Source: Leptodactylus fallax
Taxonomy: Eukaryota; Chordata; Amphibia; Anura; Leptodactylidae
Length of the DNA: 64,000 bases
NCBI GenBank assembly: GCA_947044405.1
Contig: CAMRHE010000503.1
Span: 893,501-957,500, forward strand
Direction: 5' to 3'
Made by a program: the position numbers and the translations under genes. This document shows positions 23,101 to 33,795 of this stretch, one piece after another; the first letter of the stretch is position 1, and each line of letters starts with the position of its first letter. Under the pieces are notes generated by a model. The model saw nothing but the letters and a program-made list of their open reading frames with translations, did no database searches and was not told the DNA's origin.

Positions 23101-24072
23101 CGCCATTACGGTTGTCCGGAGCATATCCTCACCGACCGTGGATCGGCGTTTGAATCCCAATTGTTCCGTGAGCTGTGTCAGTTCCAAGACTGCAAGAAGT
23201 TGCGAACCACAGCGTATCACCCTCAAGGGAATGGTATGTGCGAGAAGGCAAATCAAGTGATCATCGGCATGCTAAGAACAGCCGCAGTTACACCTGGTGT
23301 TGAGTGGCCTGAGCGTATCAAGGACTTGGCCTATATTTACAACAACACACCCCAAACATCTACGGGATACGCACCATTTTATCTAATGTTTGGAAGACAA
23401 GGTCAACTTCCTTCAGACTTAACCCTTGGTGTGAAGGTCCCTGACACCATCAATCCACTACCCATAACAGACTGGGTTGTTGAACACCGCCGACGTATGG
23501 AGGAAGCTAAAGAGATAGTTGAAACGCGCATGGATGAGGTTCGTAGGAGACAACAGGAGGATTACAACCATCGCGCCCATGCAGCGCCCCTGAAAGTTGG
23601 CGACCGTGTATGGTTAAGGAATAACCATCGGAATGGGAAATTGGATCCATTCTGGGAGAAAGAACCATACAGTGTCATCTCCATACCATATCCTGAATCC
23701 GACGTGTGTGAGATCTCTAAACCTGGGAGACAGCCCCAAGTAGTACACCGAAACCGTCTGAAGCTGTGCCTTAAAGAAGGACTACCCACAGAGGTGCCCC
23801 CAGCTGAGACAACGAGTACAGAGATCTTGTCACCTTCTGAAGCGAAAGAGAGACCCCCAACGTTAACTGAGCTTATGTGGGCGCCTAAACTACTACCATT
23901 TAGCTGCTATCCACCAATTGCTCTAGTGCAAGAGAACCCTTCGACAGATGATTTAATTGATTTCAGTGACTCTGTTCCTGATTCAAATCTCGTTCCACTT
24001 AGGCGTTCTGAGCGTACCACAAAAGGCATACCTCCAACACGCTATAGTGATGCCATGGCTGTCCTTGGGTAA
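20005..24072 (+). CDS. pol: Gypsy-B Pol polyprotein (PR-RT-RNase H-IN)
   Basis: Open frame of about 1355 codons in the -1 frame relative to gag. The nominal first codon is GTG, so translation is expected by frameshifting. Numbered from 20005: protease DTGS at Asp54 with a VILGMNVL block; RT with VDYRKLNN, FSTLDLTSGYWQ, and YLDD at 508-511; RNase H with Asp665 (YADASHQGLG) and YTDNNPL; integrase zinc domain His918, His923, Cys953, Cys956; core Asp985, Asp1044, Glu1080 (DD35E); then a GPY/F-like module (KLDPFWEKEPYSV). The C-terminus has a RRSERTTKGIPPTRYSD motif typical of Gypsy pol ends. No chromodomain. All catalytic residues I can locate are intact. It would process the polyprotein, copy RNA to DNA, and integrate it. 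Confidence 0.95.
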   Translation: MFSVKRATPEAAGRPSGGKKKGPGESSVPLSRFVSACPHITIRVNGVPLTALVDTGSQVTTLRKQVFLEHWDLGVLNRTPDTWINLCASNGQPIPQQGYWEPTIQIGDLKLPRQGVIVTDVEDDRFAVVILGMNVLRHCFAEVLDALHASLLTASPSDQQTIQRAIRVLNAQHKFANKQGEIGRVRIQDTRPVTLQPGTETMVWCRARPGIENQDYEALLQPIQIDGQPLVMAARSLVTVSNGRVPVRLVNLGDAPVNLHKFHSVALLHRLAPEDILSGDSTATQHSTQAAENIQNGATKSWWDELNVGDANTPIDHINGVRNVAKCYQQAFSKHPLDFGKTTTIQHRILTGDHHPIKERHRPIPPAMYQPVKKLIQEMRDADVIRESNSPWAAPLVLVKKKDGTLRFCVDYRKLNNVTHKDAYPLPRIEESLTALGSATCFSTLDLTSGYWQVPMAPEDREKTAFTTPMGLFEFNSMPFGLCNAPATFQRLMERCLGHENFQSVLLYLDDVIVFSRTYQEHLRHLSEVFKVLIQHGLKLKPSKCYLLKPQVHYLGHVVSAQGVQPDPEKITAIQNWRRPTTVKEVRSFLGFAGYYRRFIPHFAQVAEPLNELLRGCPRENYNRKLPVDWTARQEEAFQALKALLTQPPILAYPDYSQPFRLYADASHQGLGAVLSQVQDNKERVIAYASRSLRGAEKNDQNYSSFKLELLALVWAVTEKFKDYLAATPFTVYTDNNPLAHLDTARLGALEQRWASRLANYKFSVKYRSGKSNANADALSRLPVGEEPPREDIWEEVEMPPFYNKFAQQVAIGVPVEGESLAKTAAESLQEPSLWKTFQEESRVLGELSDFLLTGRIPTRVKRGLHDVELKRLWRQRKRLFVQRGLLLRNTLDPVTGERLHQILVPRRDAQMILEAYHDRSGHFGVQKTEATIRRRFYWVGMRSDIESWCRECPACSITKEGRRDQKAPLHPIKTQKPCEIVALDHVKLGPTRSGHSYALTMVDHYSKFLVIVPVRDLTARTTAETFYAEFVRHYGCPEHILTDRGSAFESQLFRELCQFQDCKKLRTTAYHPQGNGMCEKANQVIIGMLRTAAVTPGVEWPERIKDLAYIYNNTPQTSTGYAPFYLMFGRQGQLPSDLTLGVKVPDTINPLPITDWVVEHRRRMEEAKEIVETRMDEVRRRQQEDYNHRAHAAPLKVGDRVWLRNNHRNGKLDPFWEKEPYSVISIPYPESDVCEISKPGRQPQVVHRNRLKLCLKEGLPTEVPPAETTSTEILSPSEAKERPPTLTELMWAPKLLPFSCYPPIALVQENPSTDDLIDFSDSVPDSNLVPLRRSERTTKGIPPTRYSDAMAVLG
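20014..20054 (+). promoter_or_regulatory. candidate -1 ribosomal frameshift signal (gag to pol)
   Basis: Heptamer GTTAAAC at 20014-20020 is in the correct phase: TTA and AAC are gag codons, and slipping back one base gives GTT AAA in the pol frame. An 8-nt spacer (20021-20028) separates it from a 7-bp stem, CCCGAGG (20029-20035) with CCTCGGG (20048-20054), and a 12-nt loop. GTTAAAC is a known natural slippery site in arteriviruses (established knowledge). It lies five codons... after the last knuckle Cys, and pol has no ATG of its own here, which both support use. Confidence 0.75.
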
Positions 24073-24654
24073 AAGAGGTTAACTGTCTCTGCTTCTGTAT
24101 ATATGTTATTCCTGCTCTGATTACATTAATGTTTTTCCTGTGTGTATATACAGTATATATATAATATCTTGCCATGTAATATAGTATTTACATTTATATG
24201 CAACAATCCAAGCCATAGTGCCTGGCTCACCGAGCCAAGGAAGTTCTGTTACCCCATTGCGGTATGGACATTGGTGCTAGAGTGCCTACTCTTCCTTACA
24301 GAAAGGACTGTTTATTGTTTCTCACAGAGACTCTCATGATAATGGACACTCACGAAATTTGTGCCAGAGAGCCTCTGGACCCATTTGCACTACTGTTGTT
24401 TCTATATGGACTGTCTGATGGTACCGCGAAAAGGTTCCATAAGTCTGAGTTTAATTATCTCTCCGTTACCCTTCAGACTTCTCATGGACATTCCAGGACT
24501 ATGCCGGGAGGTCTTACCTCAAGTTTCTAAGTATTATATTTTTCTAAACTGTTAGTGACATTTGCACTTTATTCGTATTTATTAACGTTATGTTACATTT
24601 CTCACCTTCACCCCAGCCCGTCGCCGAGGTCGGCTCAGTGAAAGAGGGGGAGTA
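24073..24654 (+). other. Gypsy-B 3' untranslated region and polypurine tract
   Basis: 582 bp between the pol stop and the 3' LTR. It has a TA-rich stretch (24145-24165) and no envelope-like frame; short open frames of up to 88 codons look random. It ends with AAAGAGGGGGAGTA at 24641-24654, the plus-strand primer next to the LTR. Confidence 0.85.
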
Positions 24655-25778
24655 TGTGGCATCCCAGAGCTGGCTATGGCTGGGCTGAGGGTGATCTCTG
24701 TAGTCATTGTATTATTTCCTGTTGCTTCATAGCCTGTGTGACATAGCAGGGGGTCCTGAGTCTCACACAACACAGCGCCACCTAGTGAGCCTCACACATG
24801 CATTACACCTCCCATAGGATTGAATAGTAACCAAATGTCCAATGGGAGGACATCGCCTGGGAAAAGGGGAGGAGTCAACTGATCACTGGGTCCCCATGGT
24901 AACACCCCTGCAGGAAGGTCCTGCGTGTGAGGAGTTAGAAGTGTGGAGTGTTAGGAGGAGGAGGTGAGGAGATAAGTGTGATGTCCTGTGAAGAAAGCAG
25001 TGAGTTTAGTGCAGGAATCTCAAGTCCTAGACAGGCCCAGGAAGGTTGGAGAGCTGACATACTCCAGCTATTCAGAAGATCCTGTCCCCTGTCTGCCTAG
25101 CCATCGCCCTGAAGGAAGTCAAGCATCATTGTCTTGTCAGCATGAGACTGTGGAGAGAACATTCTGGAACACGTGCTCCATAGCCAGTATCACAGGATCC
25201 AGGGGCCAAGGCCAGACCTGTGGAATATCCTGCCACCCTGACTATTGCACCCCGAAACTCTGAGCTATCAGGACCACATAACGTGAGTGGGGAATATTAT
25301 GTACTAGTATCATGGTGGGCATCCTCCTATGAGCCAAATAGGAGCCCAGACGCACCTTAGGGCTGTAACACTGAAGTATAAGGGGCTAGGAACACCTTTC
25401 ATCAAGTCTACCCTGCACCCCAGGACTTTGCTGTGTCACCAGGCGTACCCCGTTGTTTTGTATTGAGTAAACTGTTTAAGCATTTGTGCCTCCACACCCA
25501 TGGAAGTAAAAGTTCAACTTTACAACCGTTTCTGTGTCTGACTCTGCACCGACAACATCAGGGCGCCCCAAACACCACCAGTCGGCACAGTATAGGGGAA
25601 GCGCCCCGGGGGAACAATCACCACCAACATTTGTGCAGCCCCCTCATCACCGGTACCAGTGGTGGTAACGTGGGACAGCACCAGCGCTGCGCCCTCGTGC
25701 CCAGAGACCGTGACAAGTCTGCGCTGTTTGCACCCCCGCAATCCCAACTGCAGCGTTACCTTCCATCTGGTCACCGCA
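24655..25778 (+). repeat. 3' LTR of Gypsy-B
   Basis: 1124-bp partner of 17175-18291, about 99% identical by eye. It ends CACCGCA and is followed by ATAG, the second target-site copy. Confidence 0.95.
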
Positions 25779-25799
25779 ATAGCAGTCTCTACCATGTCC

Positions 25800-25912
25800 T
25801 GGACTTCTGCCACATAAAATATACCACTATTCTACATGGCACAAGGTAGGTAAGGTCCCCATTATAGATTCTGCTTTGGGGCCCAAGAGCTTCATGTCAC
25901 GCCTCTTTTGAA
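25800..25912 (+). repeat. dispersed repeat, copy 1 (ACGCCTCT terminus)
   Basis: Shares an ordered series of words with 63080-63186: TAAAATATAC, GGCACAAGGTA, CCCCATTA, TTTTG-type/TTGGG, and final TCACGCCTCT versus TTACGCCTCT. The copy begins only about 20 bp after the Gypsy-B insertion, which may have landed in or beside it. The terminus recurs at 56418-56867. Confidence 0.7.
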
Positions 25913-26965
25913 GCAATAGATACAAATTAAATGAATTTACTAATATGTTAAAAAAGTGGTTTGGGTAGCCTTACGGGGGCATGGCCTGTATTCAAGGGCT
26001 GAGCTTATCTGCAGAAAATTGCTTCCACATCTAGAATCCCCATAAAGCCTACTGTGAAAAGTCTGCAACTTCAGAATTAAATGCAAAGCATGAATATTTC
26101 AGTCTGGTATAGGAAGACTTAGTCTATGGCATTATATAACTGTACTTTGTAGACTAAGGGATATATTTCTCTTTCATGGAGTTTACCCTGAGAGTGTTTA
26201 TAAACAATTGGCAATCCTGTATATTTCAGCATGACCAAGAAGGGCACACAATTCCCTGTGCTCTGCACGTTTTTATGTGTAGTCTGCTTATGACATCATC
26301 TCCCAGCATTCCCAAGAACCTACACGAACACTATTTCCATGTTGCTAAAAGATGAATTCCAAAAAACAAATAAATTGTAGTGTTTTTCTTCCCTAAGAGC
26401 CCTGTTCTCTATTTATTATAAAGTTTGGCCTTTAATCGCTCCGAAGTGCTCCGAGTACTTTAAATAAACAGCAGAGAGGGTTCAGTCTAAGAGGACATGA
26501 AAGAATTCAGGATTTGGGTACCAGGCAGAAACACATGTCAGTAATTTGGCTGCCTTGTGTGTTTTGGCTTGAAGAAAGCATTTCAACGTAAACGGGAAAG
26601 GAAAAATTTATCCTGCTAGTGGTGGGGGTTACAAAGCAAATTGGTTTCAGCTGATAATCATCGCTTAACCTATTAGGTGCCAGAGAAATGTTGGTGTTGT
26701 GCAGCAGAAGACGGACTTCAGGGTTAAAGAGCTTTAGAACATATAGACACATTTATTTGCTCTGAAGATAGGAGTAACCGTATAGTAAATTGTGTATCTG
26801 AAATTAAAAAATCTGATTTTATTAAGAAACATGATGTGATCACTAAAACAAGCCCTGCACCGATCCAACCTAGTCTTATAACTTACTACAAGATGTCTAT
26901 TGATGTTCATTCACTCCAGTGTACCAGTATTACAATATCTCTTACACTTGCCATAGAGTGCTTTA
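25913..26965. other. non-coding, low-repeat segment
   Basis: No transposon signature. The part about 26380-26760 is non-repetitive in this window and has a balanced composition; it is a candidate conserved non-coding element but nothing proves this. Confidence 0.35.
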
Positions 26966-27198
26966 GGCTAAGGCCTCACGTTGTGGAAAAGCTGCTTTTT
27001 TTTCTTTCAGATTTTGCTTCTTTTTTTTTATTTTGAGGCAAACATAGGAGTGGCTAAAAAAGGAATGGGAAATAGAAAGGAAGCTTTTATACATCTTTCT
27101 TCTGCTCAACCCACTCCTGACTTTTTGGCTCAAAAAACTGCAGCAAAATCTGCAACAAAAAAAGCAGCTTTTCTACAATATGAGTCCTTGATACGTGA
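26966..27198. repeat. palindromic MITE, diverged copy
   Basis: Starts GCTAAGGCCTCACGTTGTGG and has inverted arms around GCAGCTTTTTTTGTTGCAG-like words (CTTTTTTTCTTTCAGATTTTGC versus GCAAAATCTGCAACAAAAAA). A better preserved relative is at 31729-31947. Confidence 0.65.
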
Positions 27199-28109
27199 CA
27201 AATCAATGGGGGTCTAACGGCAGGATCCCCCAGAGATCAGGAGAATGGGGCGCCAAAAAAAAACCTTCCTTGTGAATGGAGCGCCAGTGCACTTGGGTGT
27301 CTTGCACTCCATTTATTGTTATGGGGCTGCTTAGGCTGCAATATGAATGCTATAGCAGTGAATGGATCACTGGTCACACAAGCTCACTGGTGCTCCGCTC
27401 ACAAGGAGGCAGCACTAGGGAGTTTAGGTCCTCCGTTCTCCTGATCACTGGAAGACCCCTGAGATCTGACACTTACTCCCTATCCACAGGATATAGGATG
27501 TATCTTTAATGGGAATTTTAAGGTTAGAGCTATTTGACTTATTTGGTTGCAACTCCCATTGTACAGCCAAGATTGCCGGGTTCAGTAAATTAATCCAAAA
27601 GGAATCTCAGGTCTCATAAACATAAATATAAATCAAATATTGTAGAGAATACCAGAGCCGAACTCAGAACAAAGAACCAATAAAAATGTCTCCACTACAA
27701 TAAATCATATACAATCAAAAAATTTTTTATCTTTATTAACAAAAAATATACATATAACCAATTCATTATGTTGCAAAAATTAAAAACAATTAAAAACAAG
27801 TAAAAAAGCAAAAAGCATGGTCCAATGTGGTACACAGAAATAGCAGACATATAATTTCATCGATGACATAAATTATGCAGTACAATTCACAAATAAATAA
27901 ATAAATACCCAAATATATATAATCAAAAAATAATAAGTATCACACCAAGTAATAAATTAATCAAAGTGCATAAGTGCCAAATGCAAATATGCACAACCAA
28001 GGAATTGTAACTAGCTCCCAATTCATGAACAATACCAACCAGCCATTATGCCATCTGCGACCACATGGAACAGCAACCCCAACGCACGTTTCGCGATAGC
28101 TTCCTCAGG
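27199..28109. other. non-coding; AT-rich with MITE remnants
   Basis: 27187-27520 has the layout of the palindromic 'GATCCCCC...GGATATAGG' repeat. 27700-27990 is A/T-rich. On the minus strand at about 28078-28107 lies CTGAGGAAGCTATCGCGAAAC, discussed as a ribozyme-like motif. Confidence 0.4.
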
Positions 28110-28270
28110 GGGTGCCTGTGCAATTTCTTCACTAATGTTAGTAAAAGGAGCCACATTGTGACCACTAGGGTGCTCTGTTCAATTTTTTTGTGACTAGAAG
28201 TCGCAGTCACAGCATCGCAATGTGACTCCATTCACTAACATTAGTGAAAGAGTTGCAGGGCGCCCTGTTA
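28110..28270. repeat. inverted-repeat fragment related to 30193-30727
   Basis: TTCACTAATGTTAGTAAAAGGAGCC and CATTCACTAACATTAGTGAAAG form inverted arms. The same CACTAACATTAGTGA-type words, and GATCTTTGGTTG, occur in 30193-30727. Confidence 0.6.
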
Positions 28271-28550
28271 ATCTTTGGTTGTGCAACTGGAGTCATGTAA
28301 CCATAGTTTATAACAAATGGGTTTACGTAGGACGACAACAATGGCCCCATATCAGTAAAAGTTTGTATTGGTCATACAATGTATATCAACATTGTACTGA
28401 TAAATTCATTCATGCCTGTAACTCAATTTTTCTTATATTGCAATGGAATCTCTAATTTCAAAAACTGCTTAATATCTTTCTAAGGCGTTTCCGTCACGGT
28501 TTTTCCTGCAGCGCTTTTTGGCTGCGGCCCAATGTCAGGCCTTAGCCTAA

Positions 28551-29690
28551 AGGTCCGTTCACATCACGTTTTGCTCATCAGTATAACTGATCAGTTTTGC
28601 GGATACAAAAAACTGATGTGAAAAACAGATGAAAGAGGGTGGAAACTGACAAGAGTCAATGTTAACCACTTCCATACCAGATGTTTTTCCCCCCTTCCAG
28701 ACCAGGCACATTTTCAAGTTTGTATGTGCGGTTTTGAGGGCTGTAACATTTTTGTCATTTGCGTTATTCAACTAATTTCTGCGTCTTTTTTCGGTGACAC
28801 ATAGGGCTTTATTTTTATGTTGTTTTTATTTTTGCATGTATTTTAATTTTTTAATATCTGGGAAAATATAAACAAAAGAGGAGGGAAAACGTGCCTGTTT
28901 TTCACTGTGTCTGTTTAAAGTACTACTAAAAAACTTTATAAAATAGTTTTATTGGCTTATTATTTTATTTATTTTTTTAAATTATTTTATTTACATTTCT
29001 TTTTTTTAACTTTTCTATTATTTATTTATTTTTTTACATTGTGTCCCCATAAGGTCATAATAGACCTTTGGGGACATCCGATCACTTTTTTTTTTTTTGG
29101 AGGAGGCTGATTTCCCCTGTAACTGGGGATGGTACATTTAGCCCCAGTTGCAGGAGGAATACAGCCTCCTGCCCGTTACTATAGAGTTGATCTGGGTCCT
29201 GTAGGACCCAGCAACTCTAACAGCCTCTGATCCCGGCGGATCAACATGCCGGCGCCCATAGCGCTGTATACACAGCGATCGGGAAAGGCAGGGAAGGTAA
29301 TAAACCTTCCCTGCCTTCTCTCTGGGAGCTCCGGCTGAAGTTACAGCCTGTTCCCAGTTTTAGCAGCTGCACAGAATTCTGCTTGGACGTACTGGTACGT
29401 CCTTGCAGAACTAGACAACCACCTTCTGGACGTAAAAACCCAATGGGCGGTCCGGAAGTGGTTAAATAAAAACGGATCAGTTTCTGTCTGTGGTTTTGTG
29501 AGACACAAATGTGTGGTTTGTCCTACTTTTCTGTCCTATAGTAACTGATCCATTTTTATTTATCAGTGACTCTATGTAAATGGAGGGTCATCATTTTCCA
29601 TCCTTTTTCTTCAGTTTTTTGCATCAGTTTTTTTGTATATGCAAAACTGATCAGTTAAACTGATCATCAAAGCATGATGCGATTGGCTCC
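28551..29690. mobile_element. palindromic MITE split by a TTAA MITE
   Basis: The outer element starts GGTCCGTTCACATCACG, with arm words ACTGATCAGTTTTGCGGATAC on the left and ATGCAAAACTGATCAGTT on the right (29639-29656). The inner 796-bp TTAA-bounded element occupies its middle, so the outer element is the older one. Confidence 0.6.
28666..29461. mobile_element. TTAA-bounded MITE (nested)
   Basis: Flanked by TTAA at 28662-28665 and 29462-29465, with inverted ends CCACTTCCATACC and GGTCCGGAAGTGG. It contains a strong internal hairpin near 29285-29317 (AAGGCAGGGAAGGT, AATAA loop, ACCTTCCCTGCCTT). No coding capacity. Confidence 0.8.
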
Positions 29691-30192
29691 TAACCCAGGA
29701 CTATAATGTAGATTTAGGAAACGGTCTAAATGTAAAACTGCCTTTGTCACCCATAGCAACCTATCACAGCGAGGCTTTCATTTTCCAACAGGAACAGAAG
29801 AAATGAAAGCTTCATTGTGATTGGTTGCTGTGTGGAACTAGGCCATTTTTGCTTTTCGATGATTTCAAAAATCATTTTTTTTGTTTAGTGAATTTTTTTT
29901 TTTTCCCACAAAAAAATAACAATGCTGAAACATTGGGGCAGACTTACTAATAAAAATCTGCCTGTATTCTTGTGCAATTTGTGCAAAAAAACCTGGCACA
30001 TGTGCCATACACCACATATATTAACTAGTTTAGACACTTTGTTGAATTATCATTAGATTTACACCACTTTTCTGCTCTATGCTTTGTGCCAAAAATTGTG
30101 CCTCACAACATCCATGCCCGTTAATAACTTTGGTGCATCTCACACCAGCCCAGCAGGTATATGTACTGGTGTACTACAGTACTACATGAAAG
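29691..30192. other. non-coding, no feature recognised
   Basis: AT-rich, with T runs near 29873-29905. Words like CATAGCAACCTATCACAG and ATTGTGATTGGTTGCTGTG (29752-29832) are mutually inverted and suggest another decayed palindromic repeat. Confidence 0.4.
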
Positions 30193-30727
30193 TCTTAGGC
30201 TAGGGCTACATGGCATTATTGGCTTTGACTCTCATCCTGATACCAAAGATTGCCAGGTCACCCTGCGACTCCTTCACTAATGTAACCCAACATGACCGAC
30301 CGACATGCAGCCACATTAACTTCACTGTCTGTGAATTTGGGCTATTCACATGACCAATTTTTTGACAGTCCATTGTAACAGATCATCAAAATAAAGGTTG
30401 GGCTTTATTTTTGTCCATTTTTTTGTCCTTCCATACTCAGTATAAGGGATCCATAAAAATGGGGGCCCCTCGAGTGTAAAATGGCTGAGAAATGGACATT
30501 TTTCTTGGCCATTTTCATCCATGGTTATATGAATCTAGGTTTCGATAAATGTGTCACATTGCAACCCATAGTTTGCTGTAACTAGAACTTGATGTCATGG
30601 TCCTGGCTCTCTAGGGGGTCACTATGTGACTTCATTCACTAACATGAGTGATGGAGTTGCAAGGTGACCTGGTGATCTTTGGTTGAGCGCTGGGAGTCGC
30701 AAACAAAATTGCTATGTAGCCCTAGCA
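30193..30727. repeat. palindromic MITE (GGCTAGGGCTACATGGC termini)
   Basis: Left end GGCTAGGGCTACATGGC is matched by right end GCTATGTAGCCCTAGC. Inner arms match as CCAAAGATTGCCAGGTCACC versus GGTGACCTGGTGATCTTTGG. Arms are about 90-100 bp. The centre holds unrelated sequence and may be a further insertion. Confidence 0.75.
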
Positions 30728-31728
30728 TTAATACATAGTCCTCTTTCTGTGCCTACTCTGGCAAGACGATGTAGTTCAACAGAAAGGGTGCGACTTGTAG
30801 GGAAAGGGCATGGTTTAACATTTGACACTATGCTCCAGAATTTTGCGACTAAAAAGGAGCTGGTCGCCTTTGTCAGTAGGGCTTGTCGCTACACACTTTG
30901 ACACTGTCACATCATGCCTGTGTAGGACACACACGACTGACAAGGGGAATGGCGCTCCAATATTATTTGATTAAAACAGATACGTCAGGTTCGTTGACAG
31001 GACATCTTTCTATGCTATTCCTTCAGATAAACCTCGTACAGTTTTAACAAGCAATTTTTGTGTATGCAGGCATATAAATCAGCATTGCTTGTAGAAGTGT
31101 TGACAATGCAGATCCCATCTTACATATGTAACCTTTTTATGCCTTTTATTATTTTTCTAAATAAATATTCTTGAAGCCAACTGAGTTCCCCTGAGAGGAA
31201 TCACTCAAACAATGTTCAACAACAGGCTTTCTAATCTTAGTATTATTTCCTTCATTTAGATTATTCAGATCAGCCTCTAATTATTAGACATGTCATAAAG
31301 CAAACCCAACGATAGACTGGTTTTATTGCCCCCAGTCCCTGAAGGTCCAGCGGTATATGTTGTGTCTAGTTCCCAGTAAAGGCAGTTCATTGCAGGAGGT
31401 AGCTGGGCCCTAATGGCATATGATGGAGGCTATACAGATATAATAATACTGATAAACACTCACACACCTTCCATCTATGAGGGATGAAGGCTTAGTTTCC
31501 TGAATGCACACAAATAACTGGAATGACAGATATAAAAGGAAAACTGATTCTGCCTGAGGTGAAAATTGAAATGGTACCCCCCATCCAAAGTTAGAAAATT
31601 AGGCTTAAATACCTCTGCGCATGCGCACCACTCAGCACTGAAGCCGTCTGAATGAGATACGTTACAGAGCCCCCTGGGCATTCACAGTGATTGAAAGAAT
31701 TGCAAGAAGTCAGGGACATACACCCAGG
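30728..31728. other. non-coding, no feature recognised
   Basis: No transposon ends or coding signal seen. Confidence 0.35.
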
Positions 31729-31947
31729 CTAAGGCTCCACGTTGCAGAAACGCAGCTTTTTTTGTTGCAGATTTTGCTGCGTTTTTTTGAGCCAAAGCCA
31801 AGAATGAATTGAGCAGAAGGGAGAAGTATAAGAACTTCCTATGTATTTCCCATTCCATTTGTAGCCATTCTTGGCTTTGGCTCAAAAAACCGCAGCGAAA
31901 TCTGCAACAAAAAAAGCTGTGTTTCCGCAACATGGGGCCTTCGCCTA
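31729..31947. mobile_element. fold-back MITE with about 85-bp inverted arms
   Basis: Left arm GGCTAAGGCTCCACGTTGCAG ... GAGCCAAAGCCAAGAATG is mirrored by CATTCTTGGCTTTGGCTC ... CGCAACATGGGGCCTTCGCC. Diverged relatives are at 26966, 49369 (one end only) and 49787-50119. Confidence 0.85.
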
Positions 31948-32590
31948 AAGGTGTTATTCAGGAATTGGACAAACCCTGGGAGAAGGGGGGCCTCAGTGGC
32001 AGGTGTAACATAAAAAATAAACATGTCTGCTGTCAAAGCCCATTCGGTTGTGCACCATGCCTTGGTCCCCAGAAGCCCTGTGCACCACATTACCACTAAG
32101 GCCAGTCAGCGGCCTAAGCAGTTGCTGGAGAGGGACCGGTGACATTTGTGAGTGACATCATCGGTCCCTCTCCACCAACCACTGAGGCTGATGATTGGCC
32201 TCAGTGGTCATGTGAGGTGCAAGGCTTCTGGGGAATGGGCTGTGGTGGCAGAAATCAGAGCGCCATTGACAGTTGAGTATGTTTTTTTTTTTTTTTTCAA
32301 TGTTAATCCAATTCCTTGAAAACCCCTATACCCATCTTGCCTCATGGCAGATGCGGTCCTGAGCGTAACTAAATATTCAAACAACTTTTGATTTTCTGGC
32401 AGTATTTGTGTCATTAATACATTTTGAAATATACTTTATTAACACATTTTGGCTCATTTCTGTGAAATCCTGCATTTCTTTATTCTTCCCCTTACTTCTG
32501 TATTGAGAGCTGTACCTGCTTCTCACTGGGTACAGTGTATGGGCTTGAGTGTAATGAAGAGAAAATAAGGGCGAGGGATTAATTCACATA
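31948..32590. other. non-coding, with a 17-nt T run
   Basis: Nothing coding. T run at 32282-32298. 32100-32225 has inverted GAGAGGGACCGGTGACAT / ATCGGTCCCTCTCC words, about 30 bp apart, a small fold-back. Confidence 0.5.
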
Positions 32591-33523
<933 letters not shown>

Positions 33524-33621
33524 TAGTTGTGTCATAGAAAAGTTGCCATTCTACCTGTATTATTTCCAGAGATTTAACTGGTTGAAAATACAGTAAGGAT
33601 AGGGATGTTTTTAATAATAAT

Positions 33622-33795
33622 AATAATACATTTTATTTATATAAAATAAATAAACATATTCCGCAGCACTGTACAATTTGTAGGGTTCAATTACTGACAA
33701 AAAAGATACATTACAAAGAAATAGTCAATTCACACACTGGGACTGAGGGCCCTGCTCACAAGAGTTTACTATCTATGAGGTAGAGGGGATGACAC
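33622..33795 (+). repeat. interspersed SINE-like repeat (TTTATTTATAT...GGGCCCTGCTCACAAGAG)
   Basis: Has the series ATTTTATTTATATA, CATATTCCGCAGCACTGTACAA, GGGCCCTGCTCACAAGAGTTTACTATCTA. A related copy is at 56516-56690 (GGTGCTTTACATTTG, GGGCCCTGCCCGCAAGGGC). This pattern is widespread in frog genomes (from memory); I do not know its class. Confidence 0.6.

Larger units (their letters stand above)
17175..25778 (+). mobile_element. Gypsy-B: full-length, apparently intact Ty3/Gypsy retrotransposon
   Basis: 8604-bp element with LTRs 17175-18291 and 24655-25778 (TGTGGC...CCGCA), 4-bp target duplication ATAG at 17171-17174 and 25779-25782, PBS, 0.75-kb leader, intact gag and pol in overlapping frames, and a polypurine tract. 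I count about nine substitutions and three small indels between the LTRs, so about 99% identity and a recent insertion. Domain order PR-RT-RH-IN is Ty3/Gypsy. No chromodomain and no envelope frame are seen. It could be transcribed and mobile, but this cannot be shown from sequence. Confidence 0.95.

Noticed and set aside
20298..23789. Antisense frames inside pol
   Set aside because: Shadows of the long pol frame; none shows a domain.
24264..24530. 88-codon frame after pol as an envelope-like gene
   Set aside because: Too short, no signal peptide, cleavage site or membrane anchor visible.
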